Source: Flavobacteriaceae bacterium UBA5950
GTDB lineage: Bacteria > Bacteroidota > Bacteroidia > Flavobacteriales > Flavobacteriaceae
Assembly (NCBI GenBank): GCA_002430545.1
Contig: DJCM01000001.1
Coordinates: forward strand, 22,475-86,474
DNA length: 64,000 bases
Direction of reading: 5' to 3'
Of this stretch, positions 1 through 9,650 are shown piece after piece. The notes below the pieces were generated by a model. It worked only from the letters and a program-made list of their open reading frames with translations, made no database searches and was not told where the DNA came from. The position numbers and the translations under genes are program-made. The number at the start of each line of letters is the position of its first letter. Position 1 is the stretch's first letter.

Positions 1-629
1 CCCTTATATTTTATCCAACGAGTGACGCCACTAGGAGTTACATGCTCCTTGAAAGGGGCAACAGCCTCATTGTACACATCCCAATATTTTATTTCTGGGT
101 ATGAAAGTATCAAATCCTCAATTCGCTTATAAATAATTTTTTCCAACTCTTCAGGATCATTGTTGTTGATGACCCATTTTGGAAGTGATTCATGCCAGAG
201 CAATGGATGCCCTTTAATTTTCATTTTGTTTCTAACCGCCCAAGATATTTTTTCATCAATCTTTTTATTAAAAGCATTGAGACCTCTTTTTTCATCTCTG
301 GCTCCCCAATAAAAACCTAGGGTAACGAAATTAAAAACCTCTGAAACTCCTTGTCTATACATGTCTTGATATGCTGTTCCTTCAAAGGGTCCTTCTTGGG
401 TCATTGAAACCCCAAAGTTAAATGCATGGTTTGCTAATCCTATGTCCAATTGAGCAGGCTCACTGCTGCTGTTGTCTACTACAAAAAGGAGCTTAGCCTC
501 ACCTTTTCGATATTTATCGATACGCTCATTAGCACCTTCCAATTTCCATGGAACATGAACATCATATTGTTGAGATTTTACAACAAAGCAAATTAAAAAC
601 ATTATAAGAAATAGCCGAACTTTATTCAT
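1..629 (-). CDS. GH10 endo-1,4-beta-xylanase, C-terminal part outside the window
   Basis: The gene runs off the left edge; about 209 N-terminal residues are visible. It starts at an ATG (627-629) followed by a hydrophobic export signal ending near VKSQQ (residue 20). The catalytic fold carries the GH10 signatures HPLLWH (141-146) and WDVYNE (183-188), in which the last Glu is the family's acid/base residue; the nucleophile Glu would lie beyond the edge. GH10 enzymes cut internal beta-1,4 bonds of xylan with retention. It is transcribed in the same direction as the esterase and GH43 genes just upstream, which fits a xylan-degradation cluster. Whether the missing part carries a sorting domain cannot be seen. 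Confidence 0.9.
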   Translation of the reverse strand, partial: MNKVRLFLIMFLICFVVKSQQYDVHVPWKLEGANERIDKYRKGEAKLLFVVDNSSSEPAQLDIGLANHAFNFGVSMTQEGPFEGTAYQDMYRQGVSEVFNFVTLGFYWGARDEKRGLNAFNKKIDEKISWAVRNKMKIKGHPLLWHESLPKWVINNNDPEELEKIIYKRIEDLILSYPEIKYWDVYNEAVAPFKEHVTPSGVTRWIKYK

Positions 630-717
630 CAATTCGAGTTTGTTTTGACACAAAACTATCAAAAGCTTTACTGCTGAAGTAGAAGTTATTCGTCATAATT
701 TATAATGAAATGTGATT

Positions 718-1569
718 TTAGTCAAGTGAGCTGAAAAAATCCCAAACGTCACCCCATAGCGATGTATAATCTCTAGCGGTAGCATGTCCTGCCCCCTTAA
801 CAACGAGGTATTTCACAACTACGTTATCATCACAATCAGAATATGTATGTAAAATTGTTTGTTCTTTTTCTTCAACAGCTACGTTATGATTACAATTAAA
901 ATGTGTTGCCCACTTCTTTGCACTATCAGAGGCGCTCAAAAACGGATGCCCAAGTTTCATTCCCCCAACAATTGGGATGAGTAAGTCTTGATCGCCATTG
1001 ACCTGAAAAACAGAATGAGGAATTGCGTTTGACTTTATTTCTGTTCGCTCAGTCAACTGTGATGCGACTGGTGCGATCGCTTTCAGTCTTTTGTTGACAC
1101 CTCCCAACACATTCACCATACCTGAACCATTGGAATTCCCCACTGCAAAAATCTTATTCTCATCTACATTTGAATAGGAGAGTAAAGTGTCTATAATCTT
1201 GGAAATAAATGCAATGTCATCTGCAGTAGAGGGTTCTTGACCTAAATTCCATGAATTGAGATGTCCTTGTGGATATACCCCAATAAATTCGCCTGAATTT
1301 GTGAACTTGGAAAGGGGTTGCACCCAATTATTGTTTGAGCCCCCTCTACCATGGAGGGCAATCACAATGGGATATGATTTTAAATGATCAGTGTTTGCAG
1401 AGGTTTCAATGATTACAGGACGACTAACGATATCATCATCAATTTGTTGATCGAATAAAATCGTTTTTGAAGTAAGAATTTTACCTTCCAATGATTGGGA
1501 GTTGATTTCAGATTGTTTGCACGCTAATACATTGAACAACAAAATGACATACAATAGTTTTACTTTCAT
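718..1569 (-). CDS. CE1-type esterase lipoprotein (feruloyl/acetyl-xylan esterase or PHB-depolymerase-like)
   Basis: This is a 283-residue alpha/beta hydrolase. The N-terminus is a lipoprotein signal with its lipobox at NVLAC (Cys17). An HGRGG oxyanion-hole segment lies at 74-78, the nucleophile elbow GNSNG at 144-148 (Ser146), a likely acid Asp near 193-195 (NGDQD) and the catalytic His at 262 (GAGHA). This pattern belongs to the CE1/LpqC family, which includes feruloyl and acetyl-xylan esterases as well as PHB depolymerases. Its ATG overlaps the stop of the upstream GH43 gene by an ATGA junction, so the two are translationally coupled. The neighbours make removal of xylan side groups the likeliest role; the exact ester substrate is inferred. 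Confidence 0.8.
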   Translation of the reverse strand: MKVKLLYVILLFNVLACKQSEINSQSLEGKILTSKTILFDQQIDDDIVSRPVIIETSANTDHLKSYPIVIALHGRGGSNNNWVQPLSKFTNSGEFIGVYPQGHLNSWNLGQEPSTADDIAFISKIIDTLLSYSNVDENKIFAVGNSNGSGMVNVLGGVNKRLKAIAPVASQLTERTEIKSNAIPHSVFQVNGDQDLLIPIVGGMKLGHPFLSASDSAKKWATHFNCNHNVAVEEKEQTILHTYSDCDDNVVVKYLVVKGAGHATARDYTSLWGDVWDFFSSLD

Positions 1570-3263
1570 TTTTTTACAGAATTATATTCAACCCGATCAA
1601 AGTCAGCATATCCAGTACTCATTTGCCCATTGCTCGTTGCATACAAACCAATATGTGCACCAGTAAACCCATGACTCAACAAATGATCTGCAGGCGTTTC
1701 TGCAAACAACTGAAAGTCGTCATTTTTTAGAGCATAATAAAATCGATAATTATTGTGATATGATTCTACTTTTAGCTGCATTGGCAATGTAGAGTTATAG
1801 TTAATTTTTTTTGAGGCAATACTCGTCTCTATTTTATTCATAAGTTTTAGCTCAAGAGAAATATCATCACCTAATTGTTTGATGGTAAATGACAAAAAAT
1901 TATTGTCTTTTTGAACGATAGCAATACCTGACTCGTCGCTGTTACTTGAGGGAGAAAAAGTCATTTTCGTTTCAAAACTGAATTCACTTTCGGTTTGTTT
2001 TATTCCAGTAAAATTTGCGCGTTTTCTCTCTTGCAATTTGTTGGGATTGGTGTACACTCTTAAAGAACCAGGATTGATTACCAAATCAAACATATTTTGC
2101 ATTGGCGCTCGTCTGTGGTTCCATGCAAGACCCAAATTAGTGTCATTAAAGTCATCAACAAAAAAAGTTCCTTTGTTTTCGATGGTTTCACTAAAAATAA
2201 TCGGATTATTTTTTAGAATCTTCCCAGACTTAGGAGCAATGACAGGCCATACTATTTTTCTTTCTTTCCACTCATAGGGCTCTCTTTCCCAAGAAACAGG
2301 AGCGATAAATGTTTCTCGTCCCATATTTGATTTTCGCTTGACATCTCCTCGAACACCTAGCATCACAATATACCATCTACCATCCTCAAGCTCAACAAAA
2401 TCTCCATGCCCAGTACTGTGTACCCAATTGTCATAGGACAAATGCCTAGAGCTAAAAATAGGATTGCGTTCATTGGATACATAAGTACCTGTGATGCTAT
2501 CGCTCACAGCTACCATAATAGAGTGATTGAATGAAGTACCCCCTTCAGCAATTATTAAATAATAGTTACCATCTTTTTTATAGATGTGTGGCCCCTCTGC
2601 CCAAACACCTCCACATGCACCCCTCCAAACAAAAAAACGCTGACCGATAAGTTGAAAGCTATTTGGATCCAACTCTTGTATCCATATTTCTTTTTCATCA
2701 GAAAAAGTTGGATCAGATGGTTGATGCATCCCAGTATACCAAACCCTACCATCGTCATCAAAAAAGATGTCGGGGTCTATGCCTGGTGCGCCTTTAATGA
2801 CAATTGGATTTGACCATGGACCTTCAGGTTTTGAGGATGTAATGATAAAGTTGGTAACAGTTGATCGTTGTTTTATTTCATCGTAATAAACATTGGTAGT
2901 TACGATATGATATTTTCCATTATGATAACGAATGGTAGGTGCATATATCCCTCCATTCGACTGCACATCAATCAAATTTATTTGCCCTGAAACTTGTTCA
3001 AATCGATTTAGACCATGACCTACCAATTCCCAATTCACCAGATCTTTGCTTTTGTGAATCGGTAATGCAGGAAAATACTCAAAAGATGAGTTGGCCATAA
3101 CAAATTCATCCCCAACTCTGCATATCGATGGATCGGGATATCCCCCTGCTAAAATTGGATTTTTGAAAGTTTGCGCATGTAAAGAGCCAATAGCAACTAT
3201 AAATATGATTTTTTGCCAGTATGAACAAAAGGAGCTATTGAATGAATTTAATGTACTATTCAA
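1566..3263 (-). CDS. GH43 beta-xylosidase/alpha-L-arabinofuranosidase, exported
   Basis: A 565-residue glycoside hydrolase family 43 enzyme. The five-bladed propeller begins at FKNPILAGGYPDPS, with Asp44 as general base; Asp163 (GIDPD) is the pKa modulator and Glu223 (WAEGPH) the general acid. Residues from about 365 form the beta-sandwich domain common in GH43 xylosidases. A signal peptide ends near HAQ (31). No in-frame ATG precedes the catalytic domain, and an in-frame TGA lies just upstream, so translation must begin at a non-ATG codon; TTG at 3261-3263 is chosen. Only 28 bp separate it from the divergent GH30 gene. It probably releases xylose or arabinose from oligosaccharides made by the GH10 and GH30 enzymes. 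Confidence 0.88.
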   Translation of the reverse strand: MNSTLNSFNSSFCSYWQKIIFIVAIGSLHAQTFKNPILAGGYPDPSICRVGDEFVMANSSFEYFPALPIHKSKDLVNWELVGHGLNRFEQVSGQINLIDVQSNGGIYAPTIRYHNGKYHIVTTNVYYDEIKQRSTVTNFIITSSKPEGPWSNPIVIKGAPGIDPDIFFDDDGRVWYTGMHQPSDPTFSDEKEIWIQELDPNSFQLIGQRFFVWRGACGGVWAEGPHIYKKDGNYYLIIAEGGTSFNHSIMVAVSDSITGTYVSNERNPIFSSRHLSYDNWVHSTGHGDFVELEDGRWYIVMLGVRGDVKRKSNMGRETFIAPVSWEREPYEWKERKIVWPVIAPKSGKILKNNPIIFSETIENKGTFFVDDFNDTNLGLAWNHRRAPMQNMFDLVINPGSLRVYTNPNKLQERKRANFTGIKQTESEFSFETKMTFSPSSNSDESGIAIVQKDNNFLSFTIKQLGDDISLELKLMNKIETSIASKKINYNSTLPMQLKVESYHNNYRFYYALKNDDFQLFAETPADHLLSHGFTGAHIGLYATSNGQMSTGYADFDRVEYNSVKK

Positions 3264-3291
3264 TGGTCAATTTTAGCCCTAATATAGAAAA

Positions 3292-5472
3292 ATGAAATAT
3301 TTAAGTGTATTTATTACGATTGCCCTGTGTGTGATGAGTTCATATTCGCAAGAGTTGCCGATACAAAATGGAGAGCTTGAGCAGACATCTGATAATGGAT
3401 TTACTTTCTGGACAAATCAGTCGATAGGTGGGTCAAATGCAATTTTTGATGTAGTTGATCATAGCGAATTGTTTGGTAGCGCAAAAGCACTTCGGACTCA
3501 GGTGAATGCATTAGGTAGCCATCAATACAGTGTGCAAACAAAGTCTGATCACCAGTTTTCTGTGGGTGCGAATCAAAAAGTAACCATTTCCTTTTTTGCA
3601 AAAGCTGCATCAGATCAGCCTGGATCACAACTGAAATTGTGTCTGAGTGACCCCACTATTGGCGCTTCAGTTTTTAAGCAAACTACTTTTGAACTAACGC
3701 AAAATTGGAAACAGTATTCACATACTTTTACAACGAGCGAAAGTGTGCCAAGCTACCAAATAAGTTTTCGCTATTTAAATGCAAATTCAACTTATTATTT
3801 GGATGAAATTAATGCAATGCCGGGTAATGCGATTTCGATTAATATCAATGAACGTTTTCAAACAATTCAAGGGTTTGGAGGGGGAATAAAACGAAGGACA
3901 GACTACCTAAATAATTTATCACAATCAAAAAGAGACATCGTTGAAGATTTGATTTACAAGGATTTAAAAATCAATATGCTTCGATTTTTTATTCATCACT
4001 CGATTGAAAACAATCAAAATGATAATGATGATCCAAACCTTATTAATCTTAACAATACATCATGGTATTATTATACAGGCGGATCATTTAAGGTTGGAGA
4101 AACGATACAAAGAGCCATTTCCAAAAGCGAAGTTGGCATTGATCATTTGATAGGGAATTGCAACAGCGCACCTGGTTGGATGAAAGTAAACGAATCACAT
4201 AAGCGAAGCTCAGCCAATGAGGATGTATCACTCAACACATTAAAAGTGGGTATGGAGCAAGAGTTTTCAGAATACATAGAGATTTTTCTCAAAGGACTAA
4301 AGCAATATTTTGATATAGATGTATCTGAAGTGTCTATCACAAATGAACCTGATTTTCTAAACACCTATGAGTCTATGAATCTAACCCCAAATGAATTGGT
4401 GAATGTTATTCCAGTTCTTAGAAGTCGCCTAGACGCTTCTTCCTTTTCGTCGGTCGATATTATAAGTCCTGAAGCAACAAGTGTGAGCCCAGGAGATAGT
4501 GATAAATTAACAGCTGTAAATTCGGCTGTAAGCTACATTCAACAGATGTTTCAAGATTCGGCAACCAAAAGTGCAGTAGATGTTGTCGCTACCCATACCT
4601 ATTATGACTCAGGCCATGATGCGAATTGGTCATCCCTGGCATCAGAAGCAGATGGAAAGCCTGTATGGGTTACAGAGTCTGCAAACTTGAAAAGTTTAGA
4701 TTTTAGCATGGACGATGCATCAGATTACATACAGTGGATCACAAGAGGTTTTAATGAAGGCGGAATGACAGCTTATTTGGTTCATTTACTTTTTGATAAG
4801 CATATCTATGCCACGCCAGAAGTGGGTGATAAAGAAGGTTCCTCTGGATTGGTGGTTTGGGACGATTCTGAGAACGTGATCATTCCAAAACGTTATTTTG
4901 CATTTAAGCACTTTTCAACTTTATCGAGCAAGGGATTTATCAGAGTTTCTCACACGTATACTGAAAGTGATTTGTATGTTACCACATTCCTCCATCCCAA
5001 TGAAAATCAACTGGTTACGCATGTGTTTAATTCAGGTGGCCAGTCAATTCCTATAACTGTTGAGATCCCTTACAATACATCTGACATATTTCGTTATACA
5101 ACTGATGCTAGTCTTGATTTTTACAAATCAGAAATAGATGTTATTGCCGATCATCGATATATAGAAACAGATTTAACTCCCAAGTCCATCAATAGTTTTG
5201 TTTTTGATCTTTCCTCAACACTGCTTCAACAGTCAAAGGAAATCGAGCCGATAACGATTTTCCCAAACCCAACTTCTGGTCTTATTTTCTTTTCTGGAAG
5301 TGATACCCAAGTTCAGTGTTCGGTTTTCTCTATCACAGGTAAAAAATTATTTGAACAAACAGTATCAAAAGAAAAAAGCTTAGATTTATCAGCATTAAGT
5401 GAAGGCTTGTATTTTATTCAAATCCAGCAGCGTGACAGTATTCAAAATTTCAAAGTTTTGCTCAGTCGATGA
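3292..5472 (+). CDS. GH30 xylanase-like glycoside hydrolase with N-terminal carbohydrate-binding-like domain and T9SS sorting domain
   Basis: A secreted 726-residue modular enzyme. After a signal peptide (ending around SYSQ, 20) comes a beta-sandwich resembling CBM4/9-type modules (about 23-175), then the GH30 TIM barrel opening with QTIQGFGG (190-197). The acid/base is Glu352 in ITNEP and the nucleophile Glu462 in VTES. A beta-domain closes the barrel fold. The last 75 or so residues, from IFPNPTSG onward, are a type A type IX secretion C-terminal domain, which directs export across the outer membrane and often surface anchoring. GH30 enzymes of this group attack glucuronoxylan or related xylan; other GH30 substrates cannot be excluded. 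Its stop overlaps the start of the epimerase gene. Confidence 0.88.
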   Translation: MKYLSVFITIALCVMSSYSQELPIQNGELEQTSDNGFTFWTNQSIGGSNAIFDVVDHSELFGSAKALRTQVNALGSHQYSVQTKSDHQFSVGANQKVTISFFAKAASDQPGSQLKLCLSDPTIGASVFKQTTFELTQNWKQYSHTFTTSESVPSYQISFRYLNANSTYYLDEINAMPGNAISININERFQTIQGFGGGIKRRTDYLNNLSQSKRDIVEDLIYKDLKINMLRFFIHHSIENNQNDNDDPNLINLNNTSWYYYTGGSFKVGETIQRAISKSEVGIDHLIGNCNSAPGWMKVNESHKRSSANEDVSLNTLKVGMEQEFSEYIEIFLKGLKQYFDIDVSEVSITNEPDFLNTYESMNLTPNELVNVIPVLRSRLDASSFSSVDIISPEATSVSPGDSDKLTAVNSAVSYIQQMFQDSATKSAVDVVATHTYYDSGHDANWSSLASEADGKPVWVTESANLKSLDFSMDDASDYIQWITRGFNEGGMTAYLVHLLFDKHIYATPEVGDKEGSSGLVVWDDSENVIIPKRYFAFKHFSTLSSKGFIRVSHTYTESDLYVTTFLHPNENQLVTHVFNSGGQSIPITVEIPYNTSDIFRYTTDASLDFYKSEIDVIADHRYIETDLTPKSINSFVFDLSSTLLQQSKEIEPITIFPNPTSGLIFFSGSDTQVQCSVFSITGKKLFEQTVSKEKSLDLSALSEGLYFIQIQQRDSIQNFKVLLSR

Positions 5473-6617
5473 AAAAAATAAAAATATTAATCGTCCTATT
5501 TTTAGTTTCAATTTCCAATAGTTGCACCAAAATTTCCAAAAAAATGCCAATCCCAACCATAGATAAAACCCAATTTGGTAAAACAATGGAAGGCACTGAT
5601 GTTGATCAGTATGTTTTGTCTAACAACAAAGGAATGGAGGTTCGCATCATCACCTATGGCGGAATTATAACTTCTTGGACAGCTGTAGACAAAAATGGGG
5701 ATTATAAGGATATTGTACTAGGATACAATACTTTGGCTGAATATGAGGCTGAAACCCCATATTTTGGGGCCCTCATAGGTCGCTATGGCAATCGAATTGC
5801 GGGAGGGAAATTCAAGATAGACGATCAAGAATATACACTGGCAGCAAACAATGGAGTCAATCATCTCCATGGTGGTCTTAAAGGTTTTGATAAAGTCGTT
5901 TGGGATGCAAAAACAATCGTTAGCGACTCAACAGTATCACTGGAGCTCAGCTATCTGAGTAAAGACATGGAAGAGGGGTATCCTGGGAACTTAAATACAA
6001 AAGTTACCTATACTCTAAACAATGATGACGAACTGAGCGTAAGCTATGAAGCTACAACTGACAAACCAACGATTGTTAATCTAACGCAGCATTCATATTT
6101 CAACTTAACAGCAGACTTCAATCAAGATGTTTTAGATCACGAGATCGTTATCAATGCCGATTACTATTTGCCAGTAGACAATGCACTGATTCCAACAGGT
6201 GAGTTTCGAGATGTGAATAAAACTCCTTTTGATTTTAAAAAACCAAAAGCTATTGGACAACAAATCAGTGATAAAAACACGCAGCTTGAAAACGGAATGG
6301 GCTATGATCACTGTTGGGTTTTGAACGATCAAGACAAAGGGTTGCGTTTTGTTGCGTCTGCTTACGAACCAGCGAGTGGAAGAATGCTCGAAGTTTTTTC
6401 TGATGAACCTGGTATTCAGTTGTATTCTGGTAATTTTCTTGATGGCACACTGCCAAATAAATCAAATGGTACATACCAACATAGGACAGGTTTTTGTTTT
6501 GAAACACAACATTACCCCGACTCACCTAATCAGAAAAATTTTCCTTCAGTTAGACTTAACCCTGCTGAAAAATACAATTCAAAAACAGTTTTTAGACTAT
6601 CGGCTGTATCGAAATAA
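5469..6617 (+). CDS. galM: Aldose 1-epimerase (mutarotase), lipoprotein
   Basis: A 382-residue member of the GalM family, which interconverts alpha and beta anomers of aldoses. The fold is visible from IDKTQFG onward, with GRYGNRI, VNHLHGG, the catalytic-His segment LTQHSYFNL and the C-terminal Glu in CFETQHYPDSPN. The N-terminus has a lipoprotein signal with Cys19 (SNSC), placing it at the periplasmic face of a membrane. The ATG overlaps the GH30 stop by four bases, so it is coupled to the xylanase. In this setting it probably speeds anomer exchange of released xylose or arabinose before uptake; the sugar preference is inferred from context. Confidence 0.9.
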   Translation: MKKIKILIVLFLVSISNSCTKISKKMPIPTIDKTQFGKTMEGTDVDQYVLSNNKGMEVRIITYGGIITSWTAVDKNGDYKDIVLGYNTLAEYEAETPYFGALIGRYGNRIAGGKFKIDDQEYTLAANNGVNHLHGGLKGFDKVVWDAKTIVSDSTVSLELSYLSKDMEEGYPGNLNTKVTYTLNNDDELSVSYEATTDKPTIVNLTQHSYFNLTADFNQDVLDHEIVINADYYLPVDNALIPTGEFRDVNKTPFDFKKPKAIGQQISDKNTQLENGMGYDHCWVLNDQDKGLRFVASAYEPASGRMLEVFSDEPGIQLYSGNFLDGTLPNKSNGTYQHRTGFCFETQHYPDSPNQKNFPSVRLNPAEKYNSKTVFRLSAVSK

Positions 6618-6681
6618 TGGGAGTTGTTGATCAGTTGCAGTGCTTGATCAATGTATTCATTTGATGTTGGGGCTCTGTTTT

Positions 6682-7393
6682 TTAATTTGAGGCCCAAGTA
6701 AACACATTGGTGAGGAGTTTCCATGCTTTGAGATGATTGATAAACTCGTTGGGATCATGACCAATAGATATAAAAAAACTTTGCTTTACCATAACTTTTA
6801 TTGCAAGCAACTGGCATAACTACATCTTCTATCCATTCAGAGTGTTCGCCTGAGAATCTGGTTTGTGCAATAATTTCAATATTGGGGTCGAAATGCATAT
6901 AATATTGTTCTGTTTTGATCGTAAAGTCTTCAATCCCTGTAGTTAATTCGTCTTCTAAAATTTCAATGTCAAACGTAACCACCTGGATGTGCTACCCATT
7001 GGCCCCCAATCATAAACAGGTAATTGGTGCTTTTTCTAAAAGCATCTACAAGTCCGCCATGAGCACCAGCTATACTAACGCCACTTTTAACTGCTTCAAT
7101 CAAATTATGTTTTTGGTTTTTAGACAATTCATTTTGCGTCACTGATTGTATGATTAAGTCGTATTCCATGAGTTTTTCCAAATCATCATAAGCACCTAAG
7201 CCCTCGATTACTTGAAAATTGGCATCTTCCTCTTCAAGCCATTCCGTTACTATTTGAGAAAACAGCTCAGGTTGATGTCCTTCCCAGCCACCCCAAACCA
7301 ATAGTACATTCTTTGCTGATATTGTACTTTTTGTTTGACCAAAGCAACTTAGACTAATGATAAAAAAACAAATGAAAAATCTTGCCTTATCAT
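6682..7393 (-). pseudogene. ThuA-like (trehalose-utilisation family) gene, broken by frameshifts
   Basis: Three consecutive pieces in different frames together give a nearly full ThuA-domain protein. Piece 1 (about 7385 to 6969) has a hydrophobic leader and VLLVWGGWEGH, GVSIAGAHGG and GGQWVAHPGG. Piece 2 (about 6980 to 6775) continues with VTFDIEIL, TEQYYMH, FSGEHSEW and VVMPVACNKSYGKAKFFY. Piece 3 ends with SIGHDPNEF and FTWASN before TAA at 6682-6684. The ATG at 7391-7393 is again in a different frame from piece 1, near a run of T. That makes at least three frame disruptions, so the gene is not functional. ThuA-like proteins often sit in sugar-use clusters; this one lies at the edge of the xylan genes. 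Confidence 0.85.
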
Positions 7394-7560
7394 AAATATA
7401 AACAGTCTATGACAATTATCGTAATAAGTAATAAAAACTTTTAATCATCAGAATTAAATTAATGAAATAATATTTTTCAAATTATTTAATTTAAGAAAGT
7501 AGTTCAAACTACCAAAAGCTTGGGTCACGAATAAATAACACAAATAAAAAAATCAACAAA

Positions 7561-9573
7561 CTATTCAGGATAAACTTCTCTCAAATGATAGACATTAATC
7601 AGTTTTTCGATTAATATCTTTTTGATTAATTCGATTTCTCGCAAACTGATATCTGCCTCATCAAATTGGTTTTCATCTGCTTGTTCCTCAATAATTTTTT
7701 GCACAAAACTGGCAATTCCCTCAGCAGTTGGCTCTTGCAAGCTTTTTGATGCTGCCTCGACACTATCGGCCATCATCAGAATCGCAGTTTCTTTTGAATA
7801 TGGCTTAGGCCCAGGATAGCAAAAAATAGATTTGTCTACATCTTCATTTTCTTTTTTTGCCTTGTGATAAAAGTATCGCGTGGGTGTAGTCCCATGATGA
7901 GTCCGAATAAAATCGATGATACGATCAGGTAAATTGTTGCGTTTGGCAATTTCAATTCCATCACTGATATGATTGAGAATCAAACGACTGCTTTCAAATG
8001 GATCAAGCTCGTGATGGGGGTTGTAGTTTGTTGATTGATTCTCACTAAAATAAAGTGGATTATTCATCTTCCCGATATCATGATACAAAGCCCCTACCCT
8101 TACAAGTAAGGCGTTGGCGTTTACTTCGTTGGCAGCTGCCTCAGCAATATTTGCAACTTGTAGAGAATGATGAAATGTGCCAGGTGCCTTTTCGGAAAGA
8201 GTTCTGAGTAGTTTTGAATTTGTGTCCGAAAGTTCTAAAAGAGATAAGTCGGAAACCAAACCAAATATCTTTTCAAAAACATAGACCAGTGGATGCACAA
8301 AAAGAATACCCAAACCATTGATCAGCAAAAACCCTAGATGATCTAGAGACACTGTCGATAGATTTCCCTCATAGATCATGTGAAAAGAAATATAGCAAAA
8401 AACATAGGAAACAACGATGAGAACAGCAACGACAAAAAGGTTTGCTCGCTTATATAAATCTGGCATTGTTAATGTTGCGATTGCTCCAGCAACAAGCTGC
8501 ATAAATATAAATGAGAAGTCACTTGGCACCATAAAACCAATCAGCAACAAGCCCATTAGGAATACAAAAAAGGCGAGTCGTGTATCGAAAAAAGTCTTGA
8601 GCAGTAGTGGCACAATACAAAGTGGTACAACATAAACAAAATTAATATTGTAAGTCATCGCCAATTTGATTGCTGCGACCATGATCAAGATGGTGGAGAA
8701 AACAAAAACAACCTTAGTATTGTTTTCATAAACCAATGGACGATAGCGCCACAAAAACAAAAAAGTCAGAAAAATGAGGATTGAAACCAGTATTGAATAA
8801 CCAATAATAATCGACTGCTCGCTTGAGGCCCACAAATCACTGAGGTATTCAACTCGTAGTGAATTTAAAATTTGAAATCTTTTTTGATCCACTACCTCTC
8901 CTTGCGCAATGATTCGTTCTCCTTCTGCAACCACCCCACGTGTTGGGAGTATGAGCGATAAAGACTCTTCCAATTTTTGCCTTGTAAGCAGAGAATCTAA
9001 AACTAGATTTGACTCAATATATTCGTTTAAAATCAATCGATTAGAGGCATTGGCAATAATGCCATTGAGTAAAGCGCTTTCATTTGAAAATGGAAGGCTA
9101 TCATTGATTTTTAGATCTGAAAACAATAGTTTCTGAGCACTGTTGTCCCTGACAACCAAAATTGGTTTTGCGCTTTGTATGGCAAATGATGCATCGATCA
9201 GACCTGGTGAATACAGGTTGGTGAGATAGCGATCCCAATCTTTTAGAAGCCTAGACGAAGAAAAGGGAGTGACTTGTTGGCGAATCCATTTTCTGGTTCT
9301 ATCCAGTGATCGCTGCTCGGCTAAGGTATCTCTTGTGAAGATGAGTGGGCTTTCTTGTGCTACTGCCTGTCGTTCGTCGTTGAGCTCCTCCTCCGACTTG
9401 GCAATAGGAAAGTCGAAAGGTGCTAAAAGTGTTTCGTAAGGCCATGGTTTTCCTGTTTGATAGTTGTATTTAAATCCCCCGCTTCGCGGAAAAAGGTAAA
9501 CCAAACAGAAAACAGTGATCAAAAAAAGAATGACCTTATAGATGAAAGACTGGTGTTTGTAGAAAAATTGCAT
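7561..9573 (-). CDS. pgpH: 7TM-HD domain phosphohydrolase (PgpH-type c-di-AMP phosphodiesterase)
   Basis: About 670 residues. One N-terminal membrane segment (IYKVILFLITVFCLVYLF) precedes an extracytoplasmic 7TMR-HDED domain (roughly 40-250); a multi-pass 7TM region (about 260-440) and a cytoplasmic HD domain follow. The metal-binding signature is HHSL, then YHDIGK and HHG. PgpH-family enzymes hydrolyse cyclic di-AMP to pApA; the family match is clear, the substrate is known from other bacteria. I place the start at the ATG 9571-9573, six codons inside a possible TTG start, because it lies 15 bases after a TAnnTTTG promoter element. It is divergent from the NlpC/P60 gene. Confidence 0.88.
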   Translation of the reverse strand: MQFFYKHQSFIYKVILFLITVFCLVYLFPRSGGFKYNYQTGKPWPYETLLAPFDFPIAKSEEELNDERQAVAQESPLIFTRDTLAEQRSLDRTRKWIRQQVTPFSSSRLLKDWDRYLTNLYSPGLIDASFAIQSAKPILVVRDNSAQKLLFSDLKINDSLPFSNESALLNGIIANASNRLILNEYIESNLVLDSLLTRQKLEESLSLILPTRGVVAEGERIIAQGEVVDQKRFQILNSLRVEYLSDLWASSEQSIIIGYSILVSILIFLTFLFLWRYRPLVYENNTKVVFVFSTILIMVAAIKLAMTYNINFVYVVPLCIVPLLLKTFFDTRLAFFVFLMGLLLIGFMVPSDFSFIFMQLVAGAIATLTMPDLYKRANLFVVAVLIVVSYVFCYISFHMIYEGNLSTVSLDHLGFLLINGLGILFVHPLVYVFEKIFGLVSDLSLLELSDTNSKLLRTLSEKAPGTFHHSLQVANIAEAAANEVNANALLVRVGALYHDIGKMNNPLYFSENQSTNYNPHHELDPFESSRLILNHISDGIEIAKRNNLPDRIIDFIRTHHGTTPTRYFYHKAKKENEDVDKSIFCYPGPKPYSKETAILMMADSVEAASKSLQEPTAEGIASFVQKIIEEQADENQFDEADISLREIELIKKILIEKLINVYHLREVYPE

Positions 9574-9588
9574 CGCTATCTTATGTGT

Positions 9589-9596
9589 CAAAAATA
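9589..9596 (-). promoter_or_regulatory. Bacteroidota-type -7 promoter element for pgpH
   Basis: On the minus strand the element reads TATTTTTG, matching the TAnnTTTG consensus of primary sigma factor promoters in this phylum. It ends 15 bases before the pgpH ATG. Confidence 0.55.
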
Positions 9597-9638
9597 CGTT
9601 TTCTCAATTTCTTTCGCCAATCGATTCCAATTTGTTTG

Positions 9639-9646
9639 TATTTTTG
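9639..9646 (+). promoter_or_regulatory. -7 promoter element (TATTTTTG) for the NlpC/P60 gene
   Basis: TATTTTTG ends four bases before the ATG at 9651. This distance predicts a leaderless or nearly leaderless transcript. I see no strong TTG at -33. Confidence 0.5.
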
Positions 9647-9650
9647 ATCT

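Noticed and set aside
2038..2813. Several open frames on the plus strand opposite the GH43 gene
   Set aside because: They lie inside a clear GH43 coding region on the other strand and have no domain or start signal of their own.
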